A stretch of DNA of 17,189 nt. It comes from Hydrogenothermaceae bacterium. GTDB lineage: Bacteria; Aquificota; Aquificia; Aquificales; Hydrogenothermaceae. Position 1 is the stretch's first letter. Each line of letters begins with the position of its first letter. The notes below the pieces were generated by a model, which worked only from the letters and a program-made list of their open reading frames with translations, did not search any database and was not told where the DNA came from. The stretch is taken from positions 1 to 17,189 of the forward strand of contig WFXI01000246.1 of the NCBI GenBank assembly GCA_015490675.1. Reading direction: 5' to 3'. A program made the translations under genes and the position numbers. Of this stretch, positions 6,557 to 13,388 are shown piece after piece.

Positions 6557-7657
6557 TTATTTCCTCATATTTATATAATTTCCTGTAAGTGTAATTCCAA
6601 ATCCTTGCTTCCTTAATTCCTTATAATCGCTAATACTTCTAAAATGGAAGCACTTTTTAATTTTATTGAAATCTGTTTTTGTAGTCTCAAAGTAATATAC
6701 AGTTCCTTCAGGAACAGCTCTATTCATAGGCTTTAGTCTTTTTTCTTTTAAATCAAACCCTCCGATTGATAAATACTTCCCTGTGGATATTGATAAAAGT
6801 TTTAATTCAATCTCTTCATCACACCAATCAGGTTTAAATTTTTGAAATTCTTTTGAATTCATCCATTCTGCTAAATATCCATTTTTAAACACTACAGGTG
6901 TAAGCAAATAAAGTTTAAAAATGGAAAGATTTCCGTCTATATTTATAGTTTTAATCTCTTCATCGATATTTTCATTTAAACGTTTATAGTAAACTATTTT
7001 GTTTTCCCCACCTAATTTTAAATATCCTTCATCATTTAAGTCTAATCCCTCAAAGTCGACAAAAATTTTTATTTTTATGTCTTCTTGATTTCTTAATCTT
7101 ATTAATTGAATCCTATATAGTTTGCTTTCTTCTACAGAATTGGTAGTTTGATTTATTCCAATACCTATTTTGTATTCAGAAGTAATAATTTCATTTATTG
7201 AGACTTTATCTATTACATCAGAATTGCTTAATAAATAGTTCTCAAAATCTTGCTGATATATAAATCCTTTAAAGTTCTCTACATTACCATCTTCGAACAT
7301 TGGAATTTTAGGTAAGTTAACATTAGATAGAGTGCTATCATTCAGATACAAAGGATATAAGTTAGAATAACTTTCTTCTTTTTTAGAAACTAAATCATAT
7401 GGGGCTGGATATAGAAGATTTTTAGTAATTTCATCGTATAAAGCTATATTTAATATTTTTAAATTTTTTCTTAGCTTATTTAAAGTTTCCTGAGTTAAAG
7501 GTAAGTTGTTTTGGGCGATATATGCAGATAATATCGCTCCATATATTGTAGATGGGTAAGGTAATGATAAAGTATTTGCTATGGTTTCTTCCCCTAAAGA
7601 GAAGGGCTTGCCATCTCTAAAAAATAAAGTATCAAAAGGTTTTATTAGAATTTTCAT
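6557..7657 (-). CDS. cmr3: Cmr3, type III-B RAMP protein (5' tag-binding subunit)
   Basis: Cmr3 is the Cas5-like subunit that holds the 8-nt crRNA 5' tag and contacts Cas10. The 366-residue protein opens with the family signature 'KPFDTLFFRDGKPFSLGEE' (6-24), followed by 'LPYPSTIYGAILSAY' (32-46). It ends with 'RKQGFGITLTG' (349-359), the usual Cmr3 C-terminal glycine motif. The ATG at 7657 overlaps the cmr2 stop by 4 bp (ATGA), with GGGAGAT as ribosome binding site. The stop lies 3 bp before the CARF-nuclease start. Base composition is very AT-rich like the other cmr genes. The call is firm and no defect is visible. Confidence 0.93.
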   Translation of the reverse strand: MKILIKPFDTLFFRDGKPFSLGEETIANTLSLPYPSTIYGAILSAYIAQNNLPLTQETLNKLRKNLKILNIALYDEITKNLLYPAPYDLVSKKEESYSNLYPLYLNDSTLSNVNLPKIPMFEDGNVENFKGFIYQQDFENYLLSNSDVIDKVSINEIITSEYKIGIGINQTTNSVEESKLYRIQLIRLRNQEDIKIKIFVDFEGLDLNDEGYLKLGGENKIVYYKRLNENIDEEIKTINIDGNLSIFKLYLLTPVVFKNGYLAEWMNSKEFQKFKPDWCDEEIELKLLSISTGKYLSIGGFDLKEKRLKPMNRAVPEGTVYYFETTKTDFNKIKKCFHFRSISDYKELRKQGFGITLTGNYINMRK

Positions 7658-9513
7658 ACTAAAATCTCCCTTTCTAAAAACTTAATTATGTTTAACATTC
7701 CAAAAAAGTTTTGAAGATCATAATTTTCGTAATCTATTAATTGATTTAAATGATTATTCATTAAACCTATTGCTTTTTTCTTTTCTTTTTTATCAGAAAT
7801 ATTAGAACTTCTTTTTAAAACTCTTTTACTTTCAGCAAGAATAAAATTTTGTTTTTCTTCTAGTTCTATTTTTTCTTTTACCCTCTCTAAATTTTTTTCT
7901 TCATATAAATAAAAGTCAATAAAAATTTTCCTAAAACTCTCTTCTAATTTTGTTATAAATGAACTATTAAACTCCTCTCTTCCAACTACACTTTTATAAA
8001 TTTCTTGTATATATGGAAGTTTATCCCATTTATAAACAGCTTTTCTTATTTCTCCTGAGCGTTTTAAAACAGCTATTCCAAAGGCATTTTTGTTATCTAA
8101 ACTTTTTGCTTCTTCTTCTAATTTGTTAACCCAATCTAAAACAAGACTTAATGGGTCTTTGTAGTGAGCTATAGCGATACCTGCTGAGAAGGTAAGTTCT
8201 TTATCCAAAGAAAATTCATCTTTTAAAGGTTTTGACACTTGGTTTTCAAACTCTTCTTTAAATTTATCCACAACTTCAAATAAATATTCAAGATTTATAA
8301 AGCCTAAAAAATCATCTCCCCCAGCATAAACAGTTTTGCCTTTTTTATTATCCAAACAATTTTTAGAAGATTCAGCAAATTTTCTTAGTTTTTCTGATAA
8401 ACTTTGATGAAAATATTTTAATTCACTTTTATCTTTTAAATATTCTCCGCTTAGCCATTTTCCCATATTGTCGCCATCAAATTTTATAAGAGCATAGTAT
8501 CTGGTTATTGGTATTTTCTCTTTTTTTGCAAGTTGGCAAATTTCTTGAAGTTTTAATTTTGCTTCAGACAGTTTACTTTTATCTAATCCATGGTCTTTAA
8601 AATATTTTTTAGTTAAATTTTCCTCATAATAAAGTTGCTCGTTGAAAAATTCCCCTTGTTTTAAGTCTTTTTCATATTCTTCTAATTTGTTTTTTAGTAC
8701 ACTTGTGGCTCTATTCTTAACATTGAGGAAAGCTATTTTTGCTGTAGATGGAAAAGATGATTCAATAGAGCCCTTTTCTGTTACATCGGATTTTGAATCT
8801 TCTTTTTTTACATAAAACCTTTTTACAAAGCAAATTCCACAAAGTCCTTCATTGGTTTCTATAAGATATGTATTCAGATCCATAGAGTTTTGATATTTAT
8901 ATAATGGATCAGAGCTTTGTTTATAAACAATTGCATCTCTTTCTCCGCATATTGAACACTTTCTATGATTTTCTTCAGTATCAAACTGCTCAAAACATCT
9001 AACATTTTTAATAGCTCCTAAATATTTTTCAGCTTCTTTATAGGCATTTTCGTAAGAATTGTTTTCAATAGGATAAAAAAGCCAATAGATGTTAAAGTAT
9101 TTCATTATATGGTCGTTAAATTTGCAGTAAAATTCTTTGTAATTAATTCTTTCACAAGTGTTTTTAGAAAGCTTTTTTATATTTGTTGTATTTTCTAAGG
9201 TTTTATTTGCAATTTTATTTTTCCAGTGAAGTAAAGTTCTAAATTCTATATCTCTACCAATTATTTCTAACTTTTCTTCTTCTATATTTTCAAATATTGC
9301 AACAAATTTATTTGAAATTGAATGAGCTTTTTCTAAATCTCCACTGGGCATTATAATTTCAGCACCTTTGTTTTTTGCTAATTTTATAGCCTCTTTTGTT
9401 AATTCTGATAAAATTTGACTTCCTGCATATAAATCTCTTGTTTTTCTTGCCTGTGATATAAAACTTTGAACAGGTGTTATGGTGAAAATGAAAATGTATT
9501 CTTTAGTTTCCAT
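7654..9513 (-). CDS. cmr2: Cmr2/Cas10, HD-less, with intact GGDD cyclase
   Basis: Cas10 is the large subunit and signalling enzyme of the Cmr complex. The protein begins 'METKEYIFIFTITPVQSFIS', which in full-length Cmr2 is the start of the first polymerase/cyclase-like domain, so the usual N-terminal HD nuclease (about 200 residues) is wholly absent. This fits the length of 619 residues. A zinc-binding module has C186, C189, C225 and C228 ('CSIC' and 'CGIC'). The second palm domain carries 'KFDGDNMGKWLSG' (344-356) and 'VYAGGDDFLGF' (395-405), with GGDD intact at 398-401, then 'TFSAGIAIAHYKDP'. Cyclic oligoadenylate synthesis from ATP is therefore expected, while DNA cleavage by this subunit is not. 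It overlaps cmr1 by 11 bp (ribosome binding site GAGGTCAG) and cmr3 by 4 bp. Cas10 proteins without HD are known, so this is a variant and not decay. Confidence 0.95.
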   Translation of the reverse strand: METKEYIFIFTITPVQSFISQARKTRDLYAGSQILSELTKEAIKLAKNKGAEIIMPSGDLEKAHSISNKFVAIFENIEEEKLEIIGRDIEFRTLLHWKNKIANKTLENTTNIKKLSKNTCERINYKEFYCKFNDHIMKYFNIYWLFYPIENNSYENAYKEAEKYLGAIKNVRCFEQFDTEENHRKCSICGERDAIVYKQSSDPLYKYQNSMDLNTYLIETNEGLCGICFVKRFYVKKEDSKSDVTEKGSIESSFPSTAKIAFLNVKNRATSVLKNKLEEYEKDLKQGEFFNEQLYYEENLTKKYFKDHGLDKSKLSEAKLKLQEICQLAKKEKIPITRYYALIKFDGDNMGKWLSGEYLKDKSELKYFHQSLSEKLRKFAESSKNCLDNKKGKTVYAGGDDFLGFINLEYLFEVVDKFKEEFENQVSKPLKDEFSLDKELTFSAGIAIAHYKDPLSLVLDWVNKLEEEAKSLDNKNAFGIAVLKRSGEIRKAVYKWDKLPYIQEIYKSVVGREEFNSSFITKLEESFRKIFIDFYLYEEKNLERVKEKIELEEKQNFILAESKRVLKRSSNISDKKEKKKAIGLMNNHLNQLIDYENYDLQNFFGMLNIIKFLEREILV

Positions 9514-10594
9514 CTAATCTGACCTCTGTTATCTTTTCCTCTTGTATTAACTGATTTAGGAATTTACTTACTATAGATAAATCAGGAACATTTAATAGTT
9601 TACTCTTTTGTTGATTTTTGCTTGAAATTCTTATTTTATCTCCTTCAGGTAATAATTCTTTTTCAAAAAATATTAAAACCGGTTTAAAGTAATTATTAAA
9701 TTGCAATATTTTTATAAATAAAGGAGAAGCACTTCTTTGTCTTTCCTTGTTAGAACCTTCAAGTATTGCAGATTTTCCATTTAAACTTCTATATCTAAAC
9801 ATCAAAGGAAGTCCAAAAGCAGGTCTTTTGACCTCACCAGGTTTTCCATTAAGTATGAAATTTTTTACAGTTGAATAATCAGGTTCTTTTTTGTTCCTGA
9901 AACTTTGGAAACTCTTTCCTATATCATCTAAAGCTTTTTCCCAAGAGGAAAAGGAATTTCTATAAACAAACAATTGGAAATTTCCTAGATTTACATAACT
10001 TCTTTCATCCTGTCTTTCAGGTAGAAGTTTTCTCAAGTTGTCTTGAAATTCTCTTTCCTCATTAAGAAGAAAATTTAAATTGGTTTTTGAGATTAAATTT
10101 TTTCTGTCTCGTATATTTATTATTCTAAAATTTCCTGCACCTCGCCTATTTCTACTTCCCAATGCTCCTAAATAAGTCAAAAGCCAAAATGTATATAGAA
10201 TATCTTGAATATATCTTTCTTTTTGAAAAATAAAGGTTATCTCAAATTTGGTTCCTTGCTTGAAATGTTTTTTGTTTTTGTTGTTTCCTAAAAACATAGA
10301 ATAAAAAAGATAATTAATTCCTTTTGTTTTAGGATTTTGTAAATTTAGGTTATTATCTTTTAACTCTTTAATAATTTTTATTTTTATTCTAAAACTACTC
10401 TTTCTATCAGTACTTCCAAATATCTCATTTTCTTTTTCTTTTAATTCCTTAATTGATAATTCTGGATGTAAAGCTCTCCACCAAAAGCGAAGCATCCCTT
10501 TAAATTCAGAAGGTCTAAGCTCTAATGTTTTTCCATCGCCACCATACATAAACATGGGAGTTATAATTTTACATTCAAATGAAATCTCATTCAT
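9503..10594 (-). CDS. cmr1: Cmr1, type III-B RAMP protein
   Basis: Cmr1 caps the 3' end of the crRNA in the Cmr complex. Family features in the 363-residue protein are 'FECKIITPMFMYGGD' (6-20), 'RPSEFKGMLRFWWRAL' (27-42), 'ENEIFGST' (55-62) and the glycine-rich 'LGALGSRNRRGAGNFRI' (142-158), all classical Cmr1 signatures. The ATG at 10594 is preceded by AAAGGAG at good spacing. It is the first intact gene of the operon; upstream is a 42-bp spacer with a 12-bp palindrome and then the broken cas6. Its 3' end overlaps cmr2 by 11 bp. Composition is strongly AT-rich compared with the flanking core genes. The assignment is firm. Confidence 0.93.
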   Translation of the reverse strand: MNEISFECKIITPMFMYGGDGKTLELRPSEFKGMLRFWWRALHPELSIKELKEKENEIFGSTDRKSSFRIKIKIIKELKDNNLNLQNPKTKGINYLFYSMFLGNNKNKKHFKQGTKFEITFIFQKERYIQDILYTFWLLTYLGALGSRNRRGAGNFRIINIRDRKNLISKTNLNFLLNEEREFQDNLRKLLPERQDERSYVNLGNFQLFVYRNSFSSWEKALDDIGKSFQSFRNKKEPDYSTVKNFILNGKPGEVKRPAFGLPLMFRYRSLNGKSAILEGSNKERQRSASPLFIKILQFNNYFKPVLIFFEKELLPEGDKIRISSKNQQKSKLLNVPDLSIVSKFLNQLIQEEKITEVRLDGN

Positions 10595-10612
10595 ATGTGG
10601 CTCCTTTAATCT

Positions 10613-10624
10613 GTTTCATGAAAC
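10613..10624. repeat. Perfect 12-bp palindrome upstream of cmr1
   Basis: GTTTCATGAAAC is its own reverse complement and sits 19 bp upstream of the cmr1 ATG, between cmr1 and the cas6 remnant. Each half ends in ATGAAAC, which resembles the 3' end of many type III-associated CRISPR repeats (the future crRNA 5' tag). It could be an operator, a repeat-derived scar or chance. Confidence 0.3.
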
Positions 10625-10636
10625 TTTATTCTCTGC

Positions 10637-10993
10637 TCATTTTATAAAAAAGGTCTTATATATAATAGGGACATGCCTTGTTTTTCCTTCGGGTTCTATA
10701 TCAGGTCTAAAATTATTAAGTATTTTAAATTTCTTTCTTTTAGGAAATATATAATCTTTGTATTCTTTTCCGTTTTTTTCAACAGTTCTATATACAGTTA
10801 TTGGGGGCAATGTTTTATTTGAAGGTATAGAAAGCCTAAATGGTCTTTTGTTGTAGAAGAATCCTGAGTGGTGGATAAAATCTGATAAAAACTTTGGAAG
10901 ACACTTGTAGAACATCCCTTTAATGGTCTGGTTGTAGTGTATTGGAAGGCTTATGTAATCTTTTGTTGAAAATAGTACTAACTTTATCCTCAA
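10637..10993 (-). pseudogene. cas6: Degenerate cas6 (crRNA endoribonuclease remnant)
   Basis: The frame (118 residues, probable TTG start at 10993 after a purine-rich leader, stop at 10637) opens like Cas6: 'RIKLVL', then 'ISLPIHYNQTIKGMFY' and 'FLSDFIHHSGFFYNKRPFRL'. This covers the first ferredoxin strand and helix and the active-site His region (H41/H42, Y29). After about residue 58 it jumps to 'LPPITVYRTVEKNGKEY', a segment that normally comes about 60 or more residues later. It then jumps to 'IEPEGKTRHVPIIYKTFFIK', which matches the strand that should precede the C-terminal 'GWTG' region, and stops. Intact Cas6 is about 230-250 residues, so two internal stretches and the whole glycine-rich C-terminal RAMP loop are missing. 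The alignment is from memory of the family. The 5' part is less AT-rich than cmr and closer to the core genes. It is very unlikely to process crRNA. Confidence 0.65.
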
Positions 10994-11026
10994 CGTATAT
11001 CTCTTATCTTTAATCCCCCTAATATA

Positions 11027-11056
11027 TTAATAACATAATTTTATATATTTTTGCAA
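11027..11056 (-). promoter_or_regulatory. Candidate sigma70-type promoter for cas6 remnant/cmr operon
   Basis: On the complement TTGCAA (11056-11051) is followed after 18 bp by TATTAA (11032-11027). A start about 7 nt further on would give a leader of roughly 27 nt to the TTG at 10993. This is the only intergenic gap ahead of the cas6-cmr block, so a promoter is expected here. The local AT richness makes the match weak on its own. Confidence 0.35.
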
Positions 11057-11108
11057 ATGTTTTTCCCTTACAAATAAGCTAAAACAAAAGAAACGTTACC
11101 AATTTGAG

Positions 11109-11137
11109 TTGATTTTTTCAAGACAAACAAGTAATAT
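11109..11137 (+). promoter_or_regulatory. Promoter of the hydrolase gene, probably giving a leaderless mRNA
   Basis: TTGATT (11109-11114) and TAATAT (11132-11137) are separated by exactly 17 bp. The expected transcription start, 6-8 nt after the -10 box, falls on the ATG at 11145. No Shine-Dalgarno precedes that ATG, which fits a leaderless transcript. This also argues against using the TTG at 11109 as a start codon. Confidence 0.45.
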
Positions 11138-11144
11138 AAAAACT

Positions 11145-11915
11145 ATGATGAAAATAGGAACAAGGAAAGCGGTCTTACTGCTTCATGCATTCCCCCTAAA
11201 TAAGGATATGTACACCTTCCAGATGGAAGCATTTGAGAGGGAAAATATTCCTTATGTTGCTGTTGATTATCCTGGTTTCGGAGACAACCCTCCCCTTTTA
11301 TCAGATTATTCAATAGAGGCTCTTACAGACTATATAGTGATGAGCGTTAATCAGCTTGGAATCAAGGAACTCATCGTTGTAGGCGACAGTATGGGTGGTT
11401 ACATAATGTTTGAGATGTGGAGAAAGTACAAAGAGTATGTAAAGGGATATATATTCACAGCTACAAGGGCTGAGGCAGATAACGAAGAAGCTAAAAAGGC
11501 AAGGTACGCCCTTATAAAAAGGATACAGGAAAACGGAAAAGACTTTCTTGTTGATATAATGCTTGATGCCCAGACTTCTCCTGCTACAAAGAAAGACGAA
11601 AGAAAAATGAGAACCCTAAGATGTATTATGGAAAAGGCTACAGAGGAAGGAATTGTAAGGGCTCTTAGAGCGCTTGCGGAGAGGAAAGACAATACAGAGC
11701 TTCTAAGCAGTATTTACGTCCCAACACTTGTTATTGCAGGAAAAGATGACGAAAAGGTTACTCCACCTTCTGTTGTAAAAAAGATAGCTGACGGTATTGA
11801 CGGTGCAAAGTTCTACGAAGTTTCAAACTCTGCACACCTTCCACCTTTTGAAAATCCCCAGGAGTATAACTCGATAGTTATTCCCTTTATAAAAGAACTG
11901 TTTAAAGAAGAATGA
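11145..11915 (+). CDS. Alpha/beta hydrolase fold protein
   Basis: This 256-residue hydrolase of the alpha/beta fold has a complete Ser-Asp-His triad: nucleophile S82 in 'GDSMGGY' (80-86), Asp in 'AGKDDEKVTPP' (D201 or D202) and H231 in 'SNSAHLPPFENP'. The oxyanion-side motif 'LLLHAFPLNKDMYTFQ' starts at residue 11. No signal peptide is seen, so it acts in the cytoplasm, probably on a small ester, lactone or amide. The fold alone does not tell the substrate; the closest style is the carboxylesterase/BioH-like or proline-iminopeptidase-like group. I start it at ATG 11145 (ATG 11148 is next). An upstream TTG at 11109 would add 12 residues but lies in the -35 box. It overlaps the methyltransferase by 4 bp, so the two form a small operon. 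Confidence 0.8.
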   Translation: MMKIGTRKAVLLLHAFPLNKDMYTFQMEAFERENIPYVAVDYPGFGDNPPLLSDYSIEALTDYIVMSVNQLGIKELIVVGDSMGGYIMFEMWRKYKEYVKGYIFTATRAEADNEEAKKARYALIKRIQENGKDFLVDIMLDAQTSPATKKDERKMRTLRCIMEKATEEGIVRALRALAERKDNTELLSSIYVPTLVIAGKDDEKVTPPSVVKKIADGIDGAKFYEVSNSAHLPPFENPQEYNSIVIPFIKELFKEE

Positions 11916-12541
11916 CATTTATAACCTCACCGGAAATAGAAGAGTATATATACAGACTGTCCGTTCCTGAGGATTCAATAATCCTTGAAATGGAAAAGTT
12001 AGGACATAAAACAGGTTTTCCTATAGTTGACAGGATTGTAGGCAGGTTTTTGTTTCTGATTACGAAGCTGAAAAATCCAGGGCTCATTGTTGAGATTGGT
12101 TCAGGATTCGGATACTCTGCCTACTGGTTTACAAAGGCTTTAAGTAATGGAAAGGTAGTTCTTACGGATTTTAGCAAAGAAAATATAGAACTTGCAAAGA
12201 AGTTCTTCGAGAAGGGAAATCTCATTGATAGGGCAGAATTCCACGTTGGAGACGGAATGGAAATTGCACAGGAGATAAAAGGGATTGATATTCTTTTCTT
12301 AGACCATCAAAAAACAAAGTATCTCGAAGCTGTGAAGAAACTTGAAGGTAATCTTAATGATGGAGCCTTAGTTATAGCTGATAACACACTCTGGCACGGA
12401 AAAGTTGTTGAAGAAAATCCGGATAGGCAGACAAAAGCTATACTGGAGTTTAATAAGTATATGTTCAATAATGAAAGATTCTTCTCTTCTCTTATTCCTG
12501 TAAGAGATGGGGTTCTTTTAAGCTATTACAGGAAAGGTTAG
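11912..12541 (+). CDS. Class I SAM-dependent O-methyltransferase (family 3 type)
   Basis: This 209-residue protein resembles the small cation-dependent O-methyltransferases of the catechol/caffeoyl-CoA type. The SAM-binding motif I is 'IVEIGSGFGYSAYWF' (59-73). An acidic residue after strand 2 is in 'VLTDFSKEN', and 'HVGDGMEIA' (111-119) follows. The metal/substrate motifs are 'LFLDHQKTKY' (D131) and 'VIADNTLWHGKVV' (D157, N158), typical of the family. It is cytoplasmic, methylating a hydroxyl on an unknown small molecule or cofactor. Its ATG overlaps the hydrolase stop (ATGA), so translation is coupled. Its stop shares 3 bp with that of thiD on the opposite strand (TTAG at 12538-12541), leaving no room for an intergenic terminator. 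Confidence 0.85.
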   Translation: MTFITSPEIEEYIYRLSVPEDSIILEMEKLGHKTGFPIVDRIVGRFLFLITKLKNPGLIVEIGSGFGYSAYWFTKALSNGKVVLTDFSKENIELAKKFFEKGNLIDRAEFHVGDGMEIAQEIKGIDILFLDHQKTKYLEAVKKLEGNLNDGALVIADNTLWHGKVVEENPDRQTKAILEFNKYMFNNERFFSSLIPVRDGVLLSYYRKG

Positions 12542-13314
12542 AAGTTCAGATAGTAAGCTCCTTTTCCCATTTTAATCGACTTCTCTATAGCAAGCTGTAA
12601 AAAAGCCCTTGCAGTCTTTATTGACTCAACAACTCCTTTTCCTAAAGCCAGATTCGAAGTAATTGCAGAAGAAAAAGCACATCCTGTTCCGTGTATGTTT
12701 TCCTTTTTTACCCTTGGATATTCAAGAGAAAGAACACCTTCTTTACTCAGAATAAAGTCTGTAACAGTTTCACCTGTTTCAAAATGTCCACCTTTTATTA
12801 CAACCGTTTCAGCTCCCATATCTCTTATTTTCTCTGCAGCTTTTTCTATATCTAAAAATGTTCTTATCCTGATACCCGTTAAGACTTGAGTCTCAGGGAT
12901 ATTGGGTGTTATAACCTTTGAAAGTGGTATGAGCCTGTCTATAAGCTTTGTAATTGCTTTTTTTTCAAGCAGTTCTTTTCCTGAACTGGAAATAAGAACC
13001 GGGTCAACTACAAGATTTTCCAGTTCAAACTCTTTATACGCTCTAACTACAGAATCTATAACCTCTCCTGTAAGAAGCATTCCTGTTTTTATGGCATTTA
13101 TATTAAAATCAACACAAAGAGCTTCTATCTGTCTAAACACATCTTCTCCCTTTACAGGAATCGTTTCAAACACCTTTTCAGAGTTCTGAACCGTTAGAGA
13201 AGAAACAACAGCCATTCCAAAAACGTTAAAATACTCAAACACTTTCAGGTCTAACTGTAATCCTGCACCGCCACTCGGATCACTTCCTGCAATAGTAAGG
13301 GCTATCTTTTTCAT
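12538..13314 (-). CDS. thiD: Hydroxymethylpyrimidine/phosphomethylpyrimidine kinase (ThiD)
   Basis: ThiD phosphorylates HMP and then HMP-P to the diphosphate used in thiamine synthesis. This ribokinase-family protein of 258 residues starts with the hallmark 'LTIAGSDPSGGAGLQLDLKV' (6-25). It continues with 'SLTVQNS' (Q43 contacts the pyrimidine), 'AIKTGML' (74-80), 'VVDPVLISSSG', 'ITPNIPE', 'VIKGGH' and the phosphoryl-transfer anion hole 'HGTGCAFSSAI' (208-218, C212). The usual 'QAD' after the GAG motif is 'QLD', a mild change. No fused ThiE or TenA domain is present. It stands alone on the minus strand between two plus-strand units. Its ATG at 13314 has no strong ribosome binding site, and a -10 box lies just upstream. 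Confidence 0.92.
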   Translation of the reverse strand: MKKIALTIAGSDPSGGAGLQLDLKVFEYFNVFGMAVVSSLTVQNSEKVFETIPVKGEDVFRQIEALCVDFNINAIKTGMLLTGEVIDSVVRAYKEFELENLVVDPVLISSSGKELLEKKAITKLIDRLIPLSKVITPNIPETQVLTGIRIRTFLDIEKAAEKIRDMGAETVVIKGGHFETGETVTDFILSKEGVLSLEYPRVKKENIHGTGCAFSSAITSNLALGKGVVESIKTARAFLQLAIEKSIKMGKGAYYLNF

Positions 13315-13325
13315 CTACCAGACCA

Positions 13326-13353
13326 TTGAACGTTTTATTATGAACATTATAGT
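13326..13353. promoter_or_regulatory. Divergent promoter region of thiD and the glycosyltransferase operon
   Basis: ATTATA at 13346-13351 reads as a consensus TATAAT on the minus strand, about 32 bp before the thiD ATG. The overlapping TATAGT at 13348-13353 on the plus strand follows TTGAAC (13326-13331) after 16 bp. The two genes would thus share overlapping -10 elements and exclude each other's polymerase. The minus-strand -35 is poor (TTATGT). Confidence 0.4.
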
Positions 13354-13388
13354 TAAAAAACAGATAAAACATAACAGGGAGTGTTGAG

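Noticed and set aside
10554..10754. Plus-strand frame over the cmr1/cas6-remnant junction
   Set aside because: It crosses the start of cmr1 and the palindrome; no domain, no ribosome binding site; a shadow frame.
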